Assembly (NCBI GenBank): GCA_910586425.1
Contig: CAJUHL010000019.1
Coordinates: 1,168 to 31,868, forward strand
Direction of reading: 5' to 3'
Source of the DNA: an uncultured Bacilli bacterium
GTDB taxonomy: Bacteria; Bacillota_I; Bacilli_A; RF39; UBA660
DNA: 30,701 nucleotides
In this document: in pieces, positions 13,814 to 23,275 of the stretch
How the letters are laid out: every line of letters starts with the position of its first letter
How positions within the stretch are numbered: position 1 is the first letter of the stretch
Translations under genes and position numbers: made by a program
The notes under the pieces: generated by a model
Told to the model about the DNA's origin: nothing
The model's database searches: none
The model's input: only the letters and a program-made list of their open reading frames with translations

Positions 13814-14635
13814 ATGAAAATCAAAAGAAAAAATGTTATTATCATAGGTATTTTAATACTATCCATTATCTGTATTGTAATTGCGGTGATACATCTTCTA
13901 AAATGGAATCAGGATAACAAGCATACACAAAAAGTGCTAGATGATATTTCACAAATTGTCAATATTGAAGAAATACCAGATTCAGATAAAACCAGTGTAG
14001 AAGTCATTGAACCAATAGAAGAAGTTCCTGAAACAAATCCTTATTGGGACTATATTAAAATGAATTTAATCCACGTTGATTTTAATGAACTTAAAAATAT
14101 CAATTCTTCTACTGTAGGATGGATTCAAGTAAATGGAACGAATATTAATTATCCTTTTGTTCAAACAGAAAATAATGAATACTATTTAACACATTCCTTT
14201 GATAAAAGTTCTAATTCGGCTGGATGGGTATTTCTAGACTATAGAAACAATTTATCAACATTGGATAAGAATACAATCATTTATGCACATGGAAGATTGG
14301 ATACCACGATGTTTGGATCACTCAAAAATATTCTAACAAGTGGTTGGCTTATCAATCAAAACAATTATGTCATCAAACTTTCAACCGAATATGAAAACAC
14401 ATTATGGCAAGTATTCAGTGTATATCGTATTCCTACAACCAATGATTATATTAGAACAAATTTTAAAAACAATCGCAATTTTCTAGAATTTGCAGAGATG
14501 CTAATCAATCGAAGCGTTCATAATTTTAATACCAAAGTAAACGAAAATGACCATATTCTTACATTGTCTACTTGTTATAATGATAATGAGAAAGTGGTAT
14601 TACATGCGAAACTAATCAAAAGAGAAGCAAGATAA
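13814..14635 (+). CDS. Class B-like sortase
   Basis: A 273-aa membrane-bound transpeptidase that links surface proteins to the cell wall. An N-terminal anchor (about residues 6-27) and an acidic linker precede the sortase barrel. Landmarks are VGWIQVNGTNINYPFVQT, the catalytic His H159 in IIYAHGRLDTTMFGSLK and the catalytic Cys C254 in TLSTCYND, followed by VLHAKLIK; the long helix between strands is typical of class B. The position normally held by the catalytic Arg appears to be K260 (NEKVVLH). The ATG at 13814 follows AGGTGA by 5 nt. The gene faces the large surface protein, which carries an unusual sorting signal and is probably its substrate. Confidence 0.9.
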   Translation: MKIKRKNVIIIGILILSIICIVIAVIHLLKWNQDNKHTQKVLDDISQIVNIEEIPDSDKTSVEVIEPIEEVPETNPYWDYIKMNLIHVDFNELKNINSSTVGWIQVNGTNINYPFVQTENNEYYLTHSFDKSSNSAGWVFLDYRNNLSTLDKNTIIYAHGRLDTTMFGSLKNILTSGWLINQNNYVIKLSTEYENTLWQVFSVYRIPTTNDYIRTNFKNNRNFLEFAEMLINRSVHNFNTKVNENDHILTLSTCYNDNEKVVLHAKLIKREAR

Positions 14636-14656
14636 TCCATCTTGTTTTCTTTATGC

Positions 14657-14684
14657 AAAAAAAGAGATAACATTTGTTACCTCT
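14657..14684 (-). terminator. Terminator of the surface-protein gene
   Basis: On the minus strand the stem AGAGGTAACA/TGTTATCTCT (one mismatch) is followed by seven T, just after the stop. Confidence 0.85.
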
Positions 14685-17371
14685 TACTCATTTTCTTTTT
14701 TCTTATAAGTCAATCCTGAAATCGATAAACCAATCAGTCCTATCACTCCAAGTCCTACATAATTCATGATTCCATCATACGTGTTAGGTACTTTTTCCGT
14801 GATTACATCTTCTAATTCAATTTTTTCTGTAATTGTATAAACACTAAAGTGATCTGTTGTGAAATATGCAAGTCCATCCATAACGGTAATTGGATGTTCT
14901 TCAATTTTACCATCTTCACGAATATAGTATGCTGCTAAATTTTTATTTAACATAGATTCTGGAATTGGAATTTTTACTTGGAATAATCCATCTTTTAGTT
15001 TTGAAATAAATTGTTTTGTCGTAGATGAGAATAATTTTAAATCATAAATAATTGCTTCTTTTATTTTTAATTTTGCAGTAATTTCTTGGTATTGTGTGTT
15101 TTCCTTTGTAATTTCAGTTGCCTGAATCGTTGTATCAAGTGGCACATCTGGTGATGTGGTTGAAATGGAAATACCTGTTACAATATCGTTATTTTCATAT
15201 TTTACTTCTTCCTTAATTTTAGAAGAATCTTTGATAATCAAGAATGGTATCGTATTTTCATTATGTGTTACATTATAATAACTTTCTATTTTACTAATAT
15301 CGAATCCTAGATTATCAGATATCCATTCTATTTCTGATTCATCAGAAATATATTCACTTACTTTACCACCATAAGTAACTTTTACACTTTCATTTTTCAA
15401 GTATGTATTAATACGTTTTTGGGCAGCCACAATATAAGCAGCAATTGTATCTTCTGTTGTGTCTGGAATATAAATTACATTATTTTGTTGTGCACCACCT
15501 CGTTTTAACATTCCATAAATTGTGTTATTGTACATAATTGCAAATCCACCTGCACAGCCAGATGTAAATGAATCTCCCCATCCCATTCTCGCATCTAATA
15601 TACCTGTCATATTTCCTAAATATGCTTTTGCTTCACTCGAAAAATTAATCATTTGATTTTCGTTACCAAAGTCTTTACTATAATTTTTACTTACGATATA
15701 ATTGATTAATTCTAAATCCTCTAATAAGAACATTTTACCTTCAGGATATTTGGCAATCATATCGTTCACAATCTTTAATATGCTTGCATCTAAATTAGAT
15801 TCATAAGTAATATTTAAAGCATGGGTCTCTCCCGTTTCTGTGGAATAAACATCACACATGGAAACATCCTCACTACAAGTACTTACATAAAAATGTCCAT
15901 TTTCTGTATCAAATGATTTAAGATAAGTACCCATTATCAAGTCGGCCTCTTCTGCATCCGCTGGCTTGATTGACTGGATAGCCAGTTGCTTGTTATCGGT
16001 TAGTCTTTTAAATACATCGCTAAATTCTTCTTCTCCATATACAATGGTTACAGGATGTCTTTCAATTTCTTTTGAAGTAGAATATTCTTCTGTACGTATA
16101 TTTTTCTGTAGTACAATATCACATATTGATTGGTCTGCATTACAATCGTAAACAGCAAACCAATGGTTTTCAGAATCATTAAAACGGCTCATGTAGTTGT
16201 GCACTAAATTCTGTTTTTCCCCAATAGTTGTTCCATGCAATGTAAGTGTCCCATTCGTTACTTTTTGAAATTGTTCACTATATTCTTCTCTGTAATTAAT
16301 TTTTAAAGCGTGGGATTCTGATTTTTTTGCTTTATAGGTATTAGTGCCCTCTACTCTTTGATAATCTGTTCTAATAATATCACACATAGTATAATCTGTA
16401 TTACAAGTGCCTATACTATATTCCACTCTTATTGGCGCATTATAACCCCATCCAGAGAATTGATTCAAATAATAATTAATCAGATTTCTTTTTTCTCCAA
16501 CAGTCCCACTTTTTATTGTTATTGTTCCATCATTTGTAAGTTCTTTGAATTGCTCACTATATTCTTTATTATAAGTTATTCTTACTATATGACGTTCTAC
16601 TTCTTTTGTTGTGTAATAATCCTGTCCTTCTACTTTTTGATAATCTGATCGAGTAATATCACATACGGTTGCATCCGCATTACAGTTTCCTACTGTATAA
16701 GATACTTTTCCATATTCGGAAAGACGCATTGTATAATCACGAATCATATCGATTGGAGTACCCATAGTATCTCCATATAATGTAAGTTTCCCATTCTTTG
16801 CAACTGTTTGAAATAGTTCGCTAAATTTTTCTTGATATGTAATTCTAATGGCATGTCTTTCTACTTCAACGCTATTATTTGGGTATTGCTTGTAACGAAC
16901 GATATCGCAAATAGATTTATCTTCATTGCAATAACCAACCATAAAATTTGTGTCTTCATTTTTTAATCCAATTAGGTAGTTATTTAACATTCCCTGAATT
17001 GATCCATTGGTAGTATTTGTCATTGTCAGAGTCCCACTGGATACCTTTTTAAATTCATCACTATAATTTTCTTGATATTTTATTTGAATATCATGTTGTT
17101 CATAGTTATTACTATCTAGTACAATTGTACATGTATCATAAGTATCGTTACAACTCTGTACTCTAAATTGTGTTTTATTTAATTCATTCCAATAACTCAT
17201 ATAGGACTGAATTAAACCCAGCTGCGAATTCGTACTCGTACTGGCGATGGTTATGGTGCCATCACCTGCTAATTTTTGGAATTCTGCACCATATTCTTCG
17301 GCACTTGCACTGATTGTAAGTCCAAAACAACCAAGCATAGTCACCATTAACATTTTAAAAATTTTCTTCAT
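14684..17371 (-). CDS. Repetitive cell-wall-anchored surface protein
   Basis: An 895-aa exported protein. A signal peptide (about 1-24, ending SASA-EE) is followed by six tandem modules of about 75-90 residues, covering about 27-520. Each has a YSxxFxxL.. start, a TLTL/TITI strand, a helix and a strand pair with the pattern CNxDxxxCDI; the paired cysteines are always C-x6-C (74/81, 148/155, 230/237, 323/330, 410/417, 499/506). A globular part (about 525-700) and a beta domain ending DGLAYFTTDHFSVYTITEK (about 830-850) come next. The C terminus has the sorting-type tail KVPNTYD (860-866), a hydrophobic helix and YKKKENE. It is probably an adhesin anchored by the neighbouring sortase. Its promoter carries a G10 tract. 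A GAGAGGAAAG site precedes the ATG. Confidence 0.85.
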   Translation of the reverse strand: MKKIFKMLMVTMLGCFGLTISASAEEYGAEFQKLAGDGTITIASTSTNSQLGLIQSYMSYWNELNKTQFRVQSCNDTYDTCTIVLDSNNYEQHDIQIKYQENYSDEFKKVSSGTLTMTNTTNGSIQGMLNNYLIGLKNEDTNFMVGYCNEDKSICDIVRYKQYPNNSVEVERHAIRITYQEKFSELFQTVAKNGKLTLYGDTMGTPIDMIRDYTMRLSEYGKVSYTVGNCNADATVCDITRSDYQKVEGQDYYTTKEVERHIVRITYNKEYSEQFKELTNDGTITIKSGTVGEKRNLINYYLNQFSGWGYNAPIRVEYSIGTCNTDYTMCDIIRTDYQRVEGTNTYKAKKSESHALKINYREEYSEQFQKVTNGTLTLHGTTIGEKQNLVHNYMSRFNDSENHWFAVYDCNADQSICDIVLQKNIRTEEYSTSKEIERHPVTIVYGEEEFSDVFKRLTDNKQLAIQSIKPADAEEADLIMGTYLKSFDTENGHFYVSTCSEDVSMCDVYSTETGETHALNITYESNLDASILKIVNDMIAKYPEGKMFLLEDLELINYIVSKNYSKDFGNENQMINFSSEAKAYLGNMTGILDARMGWGDSFTSGCAGGFAIMYNNTIYGMLKRGGAQQNNVIYIPDTTEDTIAAYIVAAQKRINTYLKNESVKVTYGGKVSEYISDESEIEWISDNLGFDISKIESYYNVTHNENTIPFLIIKDSSKIKEEVKYENNDIVTGISISTTSPDVPLDTTIQATEITKENTQYQEITAKLKIKEAIIYDLKLFSSTTKQFISKLKDGLFQVKIPIPESMLNKNLAAYYIREDGKIEEHPITVMDGLAYFTTDHFSVYTITEKIELEDVITEKVPNTYDGIMNYVGLGVIGLIGLSISGLTYKKKENE

Positions 17372-17396
17372 ATAATCTTTCCTCTCTATTAATAAT

Positions 17397-17427
17397 AGTA
17401 TACCCCCCCCCCGAATGATTTTGTCAA
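17397..17427 (-). promoter_or_regulatory. Promoter with G10 spacer tract (likely phase-variable)
   Basis: The minus strand reads TTGACA (17422-17427), a 19-nt spacer that includes ten consecutive G (17403-17412), then TATACT (17397-17402), 25 nt before the surface-protein ATG. Both boxes are near consensus. Slippage of the G tract would change the spacing; 19 is long and loss of two G would give the optimal 17. Confidence 0.8.
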
Positions 17428-17492
17428 CACTTTTAGCACCAAAAAAAATCGCATTTTTGCGAATTTTATTTCTTTATAATCTTTTGCTTTTT

Positions 17493-17885
17493 CTATTTTC
17501 GTATTTGAAAAGTACGGATGCAATCTGCAAACTCCAAGTTTTGCATGCGTTCATGTAGCCAATCAGGTAATACATCCAAATTTACATCTGCAATTTTTTG
17601 AATCACAATAGATATCCCTTGAAATTCTGTTTCTTTTTCCATGCACATGTATAATGGATTGCATTATCATAAAACCTGCCTGCACTAAAGTTTGATTTAA
17701 AACAGATAAAAATCCCTGTTCATTCAACATAGATTCATTCATTCTAAAAAATACAGTTGGTTGATTTCCATTTGAAATAAACGGAAATATGGGGATAACT
17801 TCTACTGGTATTTGATATATTTGATATACCAATTTTTTAATAAACGAATACATTCATCATTGGATAAACTGAGCTTGGCCTGCAT
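17493..17885 (-). pseudogene. Frameshifted remnant of an unrecognised gene
   Basis: A good AGGAGG site and ATG at 17885 open a frame MQAKLSLSNDECIRLLK that stops after 27 codons. The continuing protein-like text (QIPVEVIPIFPFISNGNQ to LVQAGFMIMQ) is in a second frame, and the end (MEKETEFQGISIVIQ to DCIRTFQIRK, stop at 17493) is back in the first frame. A -1 shift at an A6 run near 17840 and a +1 shift near 17660 would restore about 130 residues. No family is recognised. Two compensating shifts mean decay, sequencing error at homopolymers, or a slippery gene; decay is the simplest. Confidence 0.6.
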
Positions 17886-17942
17886 TTCATTTCCTCCTTT
17901 TTTGTGTTACAGAATATCATATATAAAAGAAAAATGCAAATT

Positions 17943-19166
17943 TTAAAAAGTTCCCACATAATATTTCTTTTTGCCCCGACGTACTAAAATTATTTTCCCA
18001 TCCTTGGCAATCTCTGATGTTACCAATAATGTTTCGTCTGTTATCTTTTTCCCATTAATAGAAATAGAACCTGCTTGAACAAATTCTCTTGCCTCACGTT
18101 TACTAGAGGCGATACCATATTCTACTAAAAAGTCTAAAAGTGGCAATTCTTCCTTGATATCAAAATGTGGTACATCCTTAAACACCTGTTCCATTTCTTG
18201 TATAGAGAGCTTTGCCACATTTCCACTAAATAATGTTTCACTCGTTTGTACTGCTTTTTCATATTCTTCTTTGCCATGTAAGAAGGTGATTATCTCTTGT
18301 GCAAGTGCCTTTTGAGCAACTCTAGCTTCAGGTTGTAATTTATGATTTGTTTCAATTTCTTCAATCTCTTCAACACTCAAGAAGGTCAATTTTTTCAGAT
18401 AATCAATCACACATTTATCATCTGTGTTAATTAAATATTGATATAATTCATAACTAGATGTCTTATTTTTATCCAACCATAGGGCATTGCCTTCTGTCTT
18501 ACCAAACTTCACACCATTCGCGTCTAATACAAGTGGCATGGTCATACCAAATAATTCCACATTGTTTTTTTTACGTGCTAATTCGATACCAGTAGTGATA
18601 TTGCCCCATTGATCGGAACCAGCGACTTGTAATGTAACGCCTTTTGTTTCATGCAAATGCACAAAATCCATTCCTTGTAACAAAGTATAGGCAAATTCAC
18701 AGAAAGTAATTCCAGATTCTAATCTTCTACTGATAATATCTTTATCCAACATATAGTTTACGTTAATATATTTTCCATAATCTCTTAAAAAGTCTAAAAT
18801 CGTAATGTCTTTGGTCCAATTGTAGTTATTGACCACTTCAAATCCAAATATTTTTTCAGCTTGATGCGTGAGTCCTTCTACATTTTTTAAAACTTCTTCT
18901 TTTGTAATCATTTGACGTTCTTTAGATGGTTTGGGATCTCCAATGAGCCCTGTTGCTCCTCCCACTAAAAGAATCGGTTTATGACCATGTTTGGCAAGTC
19001 TTGTTGCAATTAAAAATGAGGAAAAGTGTCCAATATGCATAGAATCTGCAGTTGGATCTGTTCCAATATAAAAAGTTAGCTTTTCCTCATTTAATTTTTT
19101 TTCTAATTCAGGAGAACTAATATCCTTAATTAAACCTCTCCATTTTAATTCTTCAAATAATTTCAT
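17943..19166 (-). CDS. tyrS: Tyrosyl-tRNA synthetase
   Basis: A 407-aa cytoplasmic enzyme that charges tRNA-Tyr. Class I motifs are HIGH (44-47, MHIGHF) and the KMSKS-loop variant KFGKT (220-224). The tyrosine-site segments YIGTDPTADS, LVGGATGLIGDP and QVAGSDQWGNI are intact, and a C-terminal S4 RNA-binding domain (from about 340, EYGIASSKREAREFVQAGSISINGKK) completes it. The start at 19166 has AAAGGAG 7 nt upstream and overlaps the DeoC-like stop as ATGA. The operon is preceded by a T-box leader whose specifier appears to be UAC, so expression should rise when tRNA-Tyr is uncharged. Confidence 0.97.
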   Translation of the reverse strand: MKLFEELKWRGLIKDISSPELEKKLNEEKLTFYIGTDPTADSMHIGHFSSFLIATRLAKHGHKPILLVGGATGLIGDPKPSKERQMITKEEVLKNVEGLTHQAEKIFGFEVVNNYNWTKDITILDFLRDYGKYINVNYMLDKDIISRRLESGITFCEFAYTLLQGMDFVHLHETKGVTLQVAGSDQWGNITTGIELARKKNNVELFGMTMPLVLDANGVKFGKTEGNALWLDKNKTSSYELYQYLINTDDKCVIDYLKKLTFLSVEEIEEIETNHKLQPEARVAQKALAQEIITFLHGKEEYEKAVQTSETLFSGNVAKLSIQEMEQVFKDVPHFDIKEELPLLDFLVEYGIASSKREAREFVQAGSISINGKKITDETLLVTSEIAKDGKIILVRRGKKKYYVGTF

Positions 19167-19786
19167 TTTAAATCTCCTTTCATACAATCTTTTTCAATTC
19201 CAAGTCTAGCGATTCCTTTTTCAACTATTGTAAACATATCTTTTGTATTAGTGCCATTTACTTTCACTTCTAGAACCTCTCCCTTATGCTCTAAAATTGT
19301 AGTTATCGCAGATAATTCCTCATTATAATCATTGATTACTTCAATATAGTTCACAAATGCCTCATTACAAATACGAACGACTTTGATAAGTTCATCTTCT
19401 GTAAGTTTTGATACATCCATCATTATTTTCAAAGGCTTCCCATCAATAGAATCTCTTACTTCCTCTATTTCCTCTTGTAAATCATCAAAATTATTATTTT
19501 TTACCATGGCCAAATTCAAAACCATACCAATTTCATCAGCCCCATTTTGAACCGCTTCAATCGCCTCATAAGATTTGACAGTTGTGGTTTCAAATCCATA
19601 GGGATAATCAATTACAGTTGTGACTTGAACAGCAGTATTTTTTAAAAGAGAGCTTGCTAAAGCAACATAATAAGGTGCTACACAAACAGAAGCAAAATGA
19701 TTCTTAATTGCATAGTCGCATAGAGATTCAATATCTCGCATAGTAGCATTGCATTTTAAATTGGTTAATTCAATATATGAATTCAT
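19163..19786 (-). CDS. DeoC-like protein lacking the Schiff-base lysine
   Basis: A 207-aa TIM-barrel protein related to deoxyribose-phosphate aldolase. HFASVCVAP, TVIDYPYGFETTTVKSYEA, NGADEIGMVLNL and LEVKVNGTN follow DeoC along its length. However, the usual Asp of EIDMVIN is G87, and the Lys of FVKTSTGF that forms the Schiff base aligns with E149 (NYIEVINDY); the second lysine K175 is kept. It is thus unlikely to cleave deoxyribose-5-phosphate in the usual way and may have a new or regulatory role. The ATG at 19786 has AAAGG 9 nt upstream. It is co-translated with tyrS (ATGA overlap) and lies under the same T-box, an unusual partner for an aldolase. Confidence 0.8.
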   Translation of the reverse strand: MNSYIELTNLKCNATMRDIESLCDYAIKNHFASVCVAPYYVALASSLLKNTAVQVTTVIDYPYGFETTTVKSYEAIEAVQNGADEIGMVLNLAMVKNNNFDDLQEEIEEVRDSIDGKPLKIMMDVSKLTEDELIKVVRICNEAFVNYIEVINDYNEELSAITTILEHKGEVLEVKVNGTNTKDMFTIVEKGIARLGIEKDCMKGDLK

Positions 19787-19805
19787 TTGATTCATCCTTT
19801 CTACA

Positions 19806-20010
19806 AAAAAATCATTATAGAATATAAGGACGGAGTAATCCGCGGTACCACCTTATTTCATAATGACTTATGCTCTTTTTCTTTTAACGCAAGAATACGG
19901 TTTCATTCAAAATCTGTATTTCTCTATAAAATATTGATTCACTCTCACCCATCATGAATTCTCTTATTACCCATTTTATAAATACTTAAAATTTCTCAAT
20001 ATGAATTAAT
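19806..20010 (-). ncRNA. T-box leader (probably tyrosine-specific)
   Basis: The minus strand contains the T-box core AAGGTGGTACCGCGG. It lies within a long terminator stem (CATTAT..ATAAGG pairing with CCTTAT..ATAATG) followed by seven T. Upstream lies a stem I-like region with GGGTGAGAGTG and a GAAATACAGA loop in which UAC would be the specifier codon. Tyr specificity agrees with tyrS downstream. The remaining 230 bp up to rbfA hold only the promoter. Confidence 0.9.
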
Positions 20011-20016
20011 AATCTT

Positions 20017-20045
20017 ATTATAATATACTATATGTAGAAATGCAA
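20017..20045 (-). promoter_or_regulatory. Promoter of the T-box/tyrS operon
   Basis: Minus strand: TTGCAT, 17-nt spacer, TATAAT, just upstream of the T-box leader. Confidence 0.65.
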
Positions 20046-20252
20046 GTAAAATGTAAGCCATTTTTGTGTACTTACCATCTTCCAATCTTTTAATTTATGC
20101 TTTCAATTATAGCTTTATAATATCGATTTGTTATTGTTTTGACTTCCTTTAATTGATTTAAAATCTTTGGTTGATATATAAATTTCCTTTCAAATAATTT
20201 TCATCATGTTCATTCTTCTACTACTATTTGGTTTGTTTCTTCCACATTAAAA

Positions 20253-20597
20253 TTATTTTTCTTCATCATGAATTTGTTCAATAATCGTTTCTATTTTTTT
20301 ACCATAATCAATCGATTCATCATATACAAAGCTTAACTCTGGGATATGTCTTACATCCACACGATCTGCCAATGTTTTCCGAATAAAGCCCGCTGCATTA
20401 TTAAGCGCTTTTATTGTTTCCTCTTTTTTTTCTTGGTCCAATACTGTTACATATACTTTTGCAAAACTCAAATCACTTGTTACCTTACAATCAGTTACAG
20501 TAACAAAATGAATATCACTATCTTTAATTTCATTGGCTAAAATATAACTGATTTCTTTTACAAAATTACTGGCAATTCGATCTATCTTTATACTCAT
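20253..20597 (-). CDS. rbfA: Ribosome-binding factor A
   Basis: A 114-aa KH-like protein that binds the 30S subunit and helps mature the 5' end of 16S rRNA. Typical features are RIASNFVKEISYILANEIKD near the start, VTVTDCKVTSDLSFAKVYVTVL, an IRKTLADRVDVRHIPELSFVYDESIDYG block and a short acidic end. The length is normal. It is the last gene of the nusA-infB operon, 55 bp after infB, with AGAGGG before the ATG. Confidence 0.96.
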   Translation of the reverse strand: MSIKIDRIASNFVKEISYILANEIKDSDIHFVTVTDCKVTSDLSFAKVYVTVLDQEKKEETIKALNNAAGFIRKTLADRVDVRHIPELSFVYDESIDYGKKIETIIEQIHDEEK

Positions 20598-20652
20598 TAG
20601 AATCCCTCTTTTCTCAATTTACTATATCATAAATCCAACAAAAAAGAAAGTT

Positions 20653-22758
20653 TTACCTTTCTATTTCGACCATTTCATAAGCTTCAATTTTATCGCCTAC
20701 TTTAATATCATTGAAGTTTTCAATTGTAATTCCACATTCTAGTCCTTTTTTCACTTCTTTGACAGAATCTTTTTCACGTTGAATGGAATTGATATTGCCA
20801 TCATAAATAACAATTCCTTCACGTATAATACGTGCCTTCGCATCTCTTGTAATCAATCCATCTGTTATATAAGAACCTGCAATAATCCCTACTTTTGAGA
20901 ATTTGAACAATTGTCTTACTTCCGCTTCTCCAATTACCTTTTCCTCAAAAATTGGTTCTAACATTCCTTTCATAGCTGCTTCAATTTCTTCTACTGCTTT
21001 ATAGATAATGTTATAAAGACGAATTTCAACACCATTTTCCTTTGCATAATCACGAATACTACTATCAGGTCTTACATTGAACCCAATAACAATGGCATTA
21101 GATGCTTTGGCTAAAACAATATCGCTTTCCGTAATTGATCCAACACTACTACGAATTACTTTAACACGAACATCCTCTACCTCTATTTTTTCTAATGAAT
21201 TTTTAACCGCTTCACTACTTCCATGAACATCTGCTTTGATAATGATGTTTAATTCACGCAATCCTTCCCCAATTTTAGAGAATAAATCATCCAAACTAGT
21301 TACTTCTGTTTTTTGATTGTCTTTTTGTTTTTGAATTTCCTTTCGTTGTTCCCCAATGCTTCTTGCTTGTTTTTCATTTTCAAAAGCCATGAATTTATCT
21401 CCTGCAACTGGAGTATCATTTAATCCTGTAATTTCCACTGGAGTAGAAGGCATTGCTTCTGTAATTTCTTCACCCTTATCATTACGAAGAGTACGTACTT
21501 TACCATAAGTTGTTCCTACCACAATTGGGTCTCCTAAACGTAGTGTCCCATTTTGGATGAGTAGTGTTACAATTGGCCCTACTTGCTTATCTAACCTTGA
21601 TTCAATCACAGAACCAATCGCATAACGAGAAGGATTTGCTTTATAATTTTGCATTTCTGAAATCAATAGAATGTTATCTAATAATTCCGGAATTCCTGTT
21701 CCCTCTTTTGCAGAAATTTGACTGTATAATGTTTCCCCACCCCAAGTATCTGGTGTAAGTCCATATTCAGTCAATTCTGTCATAATACGCTCTATATTTG
21801 CTCCTGGTTTATCAATTTTATTAATTGCAACCATAATTGGAACATTTGCTGCTTTCGCATGATCAATGGCTTCTTTGGTCTGTGGCATCACACCATCATC
21901 TGCAGCAACGATAATAATTACAATATCGGTAATACTTGCCCCACGGGCACGCATTTCTGTAAATGCAGCATGCCCTGGGGTATCAATAAAAGTTATAGGT
22001 TCCCCATTCACTTGAATTTGGTATGCGCTAATGGCTTGTGTAATTCCACCCGCTTCCCCTAGTGCTACATTGGACTTACGAATGGTATCAAGTAAAGTCG
22101 TTTTCCCATGGTCCACATGACCCATGATGGTTACAACAGGAGGTCTTTTTTGCAAGTCTTCCTCACGATCAATAACCTCATACTCCTCGAAATTAGTTAC
22201 ATCTGCTGTTTCCTCACGTTTCAATTCTTTCCCATAATCAAGTACCAAAACCTCTGCATTTTCAAATCCAATACTATTATTAGCAGTTGCCATTATTCCT
22301 AGTAAAAATAATTTTTTGACAAGTTCTGGTGCAGTCACATGTAAACGGTCTGCTAGTTCAGCAACTGTCATCCCTTCTTTATATAAAATCACACTTTCAT
22401 TCTGTTCTGGTGCATTCGACATCAATTTTTCTTTATGCTTATACATTTCCTTTTTTTTAGATGCAAGCTCTTTTTTATGATTGCTTGGTTGCACTGTTTT
22501 TTTATTTAGCTTTTGCTTGGATACCGTATGGTCCATATCAATTTTTTCAGAATCGGCAATTTTCTCTGCTAAATCTTCTGCCAAATCCTCCAAATCTTCT
22601 TCTGATTCATTTCCAATAATATTATCAAGTTCCGTAATATCATACTCATCCAACATATCATCTTTTGATGATACATGAATGCCTAGCTCCGTGCATTTCT
22701 TTAATATTTCCTCTACTTTTCTACCTACATCTTCCGCATAATCCTTTACAGACATCAT
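20653..22758 (-). CDS. infB: Translation initiation factor IF-2
   Basis: A 701-aa GTPase that brings initiator tRNA to the ribosome. It has a short N-terminal IF2N-like segment (about 3-40), an acidic and lysine-rich linker, a second IF2N domain (about 120-185), the G domain with G1 GHVDHGKT (213-220), DTPGH and NKID, then domains II-IV with ending [16 protein letters not shown]. The N-terminal region is short compared with many Bacilli. GAGGTGA precedes the ATG at 22758. Confidence 0.98.
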   Translation of the reverse strand: MMSVKDYAEDVGRKVEEILKKCTELGIHVSSKDDMLDEYDITELDNIIGNESEEDLEDLAEDLAEKIADSEKIDMDHTVSKQKLNKKTVQPSNHKKELASKKKEMYKHKEKLMSNAPEQNESVILYKEGMTVAELADRLHVTAPELVKKLFLLGIMATANNSIGFENAEVLVLDYGKELKREETADVTNFEEYEVIDREEDLQKRPPVVTIMGHVDHGKTTLLDTIRKSNVALGEAGGITQAISAYQIQVNGEPITFIDTPGHAAFTEMRARGASITDIVIIIVAADDGVMPQTKEAIDHAKAANVPIMVAINKIDKPGANIERIMTELTEYGLTPDTWGGETLYSQISAKEGTGIPELLDNILLISEMQNYKANPSRYAIGSVIESRLDKQVGPIVTLLIQNGTLRLGDPIVVGTTYGKVRTLRNDKGEEITEAMPSTPVEITGLNDTPVAGDKFMAFENEKQARSIGEQRKEIQKQKDNQKTEVTSLDDLFSKIGEGLRELNIIIKADVHGSSEAVKNSLEKIEVEDVRVKVIRSSVGSITESDIVLAKASNAIVIGFNVRPDSSIRDYAKENGVEIRLYNIIYKAVEEIEAAMKGMLEPIFEEKVIGEAEVRQLFKFSKVGIIAGSYITDGLITRDAKARIIREGIVIYDGNINSIQREKDSVKEVKKGLECGITIENFNDIKVGDKIEAYEMVEIER

Positions 22759-22783
22759 ACATAAATCACCTCTATCTTTCTAT

Positions 22784-23260
22784 TTATATCTCTATTTCAA
22801 TTTTTCTATGACTCATAATATATGAATGATATATTACTCCACATGTGTCAAATAATTTTTTGGAAACATAAGTTTCTTCACAATTTTTATCTTCCAAGTA
22901 AATAATTTCTCGAATTCCAGCTTGTATAATGGCTTTCGCACATTCATTACATGGAAAATAAGTCACATACAATTTTGAATTTCTTAAATCTCCATGAAAA
23001 TTCAAAATAGCATTCAATTCTGCATGGCATATATAGGCAAACTTTGTACTTGCAAAACTTCCTTCTTTTTGCCATGGGATCATATCATCAGGAAAGCCAT
23101 TAGGAGCTCCATTATATCCAATCGATAGTACCCTATTATTGTCACTCACAATACAGGCACCTACCTGTCTTTTTGGATCTTTACTTCTTTGTGCTGAAAG
23201 TAAAGCGAGTCCCATAAAATATGCTTCCCATGTAATATAATCGTTTCGCTTTTCTATCAT
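22784..23260 (-). CDS. dCMP deaminase family protein
   Basis: A 158-aa zinc-dependent deaminase that should convert dCMP to dUMP for thymidylate synthesis. The active site is visible: H79-A-E81 (CHAELNAI) and C104/C107 (PCNECAKAI), along with RQVGACIVSDNNRVLSIGYNGAPNGF, which is typical of dCMP deaminases including ComEB. It lies between ylxR and infB, where a YlxQ/L7Ae gene often sits, and is probably co-transcribed. The SD is weak (ATGGGAAG). Confidence 0.92.
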   Translation of the reverse strand: MIEKRNDYITWEAYFMGLALLSAQRSKDPKRQVGACIVSDNNRVLSIGYNGAPNGFPDDMIPWQKEGSFASTKFAYICHAELNAILNFHGDLRNSKLYVTYFPCNECAKAIIQAGIREIIYLEDKNCEETYVSKKLFDTCGVIYHSYIMSHRKIEIEI

Positions 23261-23275
23261 ATCAAACTTCCCATC

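Noticed and set aside
15966..16648. Antisense frames within the surface-protein gene
   Set aside because: They arise from repeat codon patterns; no start signals or homology are seen.
19163..19786. Calling the gene a functional deoC
   Set aside because: The Schiff-base lysine and active-site Asp are replaced (E149 and G87), so ordinary aldolase activity is not supported.
21564..22678. Several plus-strand frames within infB
   Set aside because: Shadows of a well-recognised gene.
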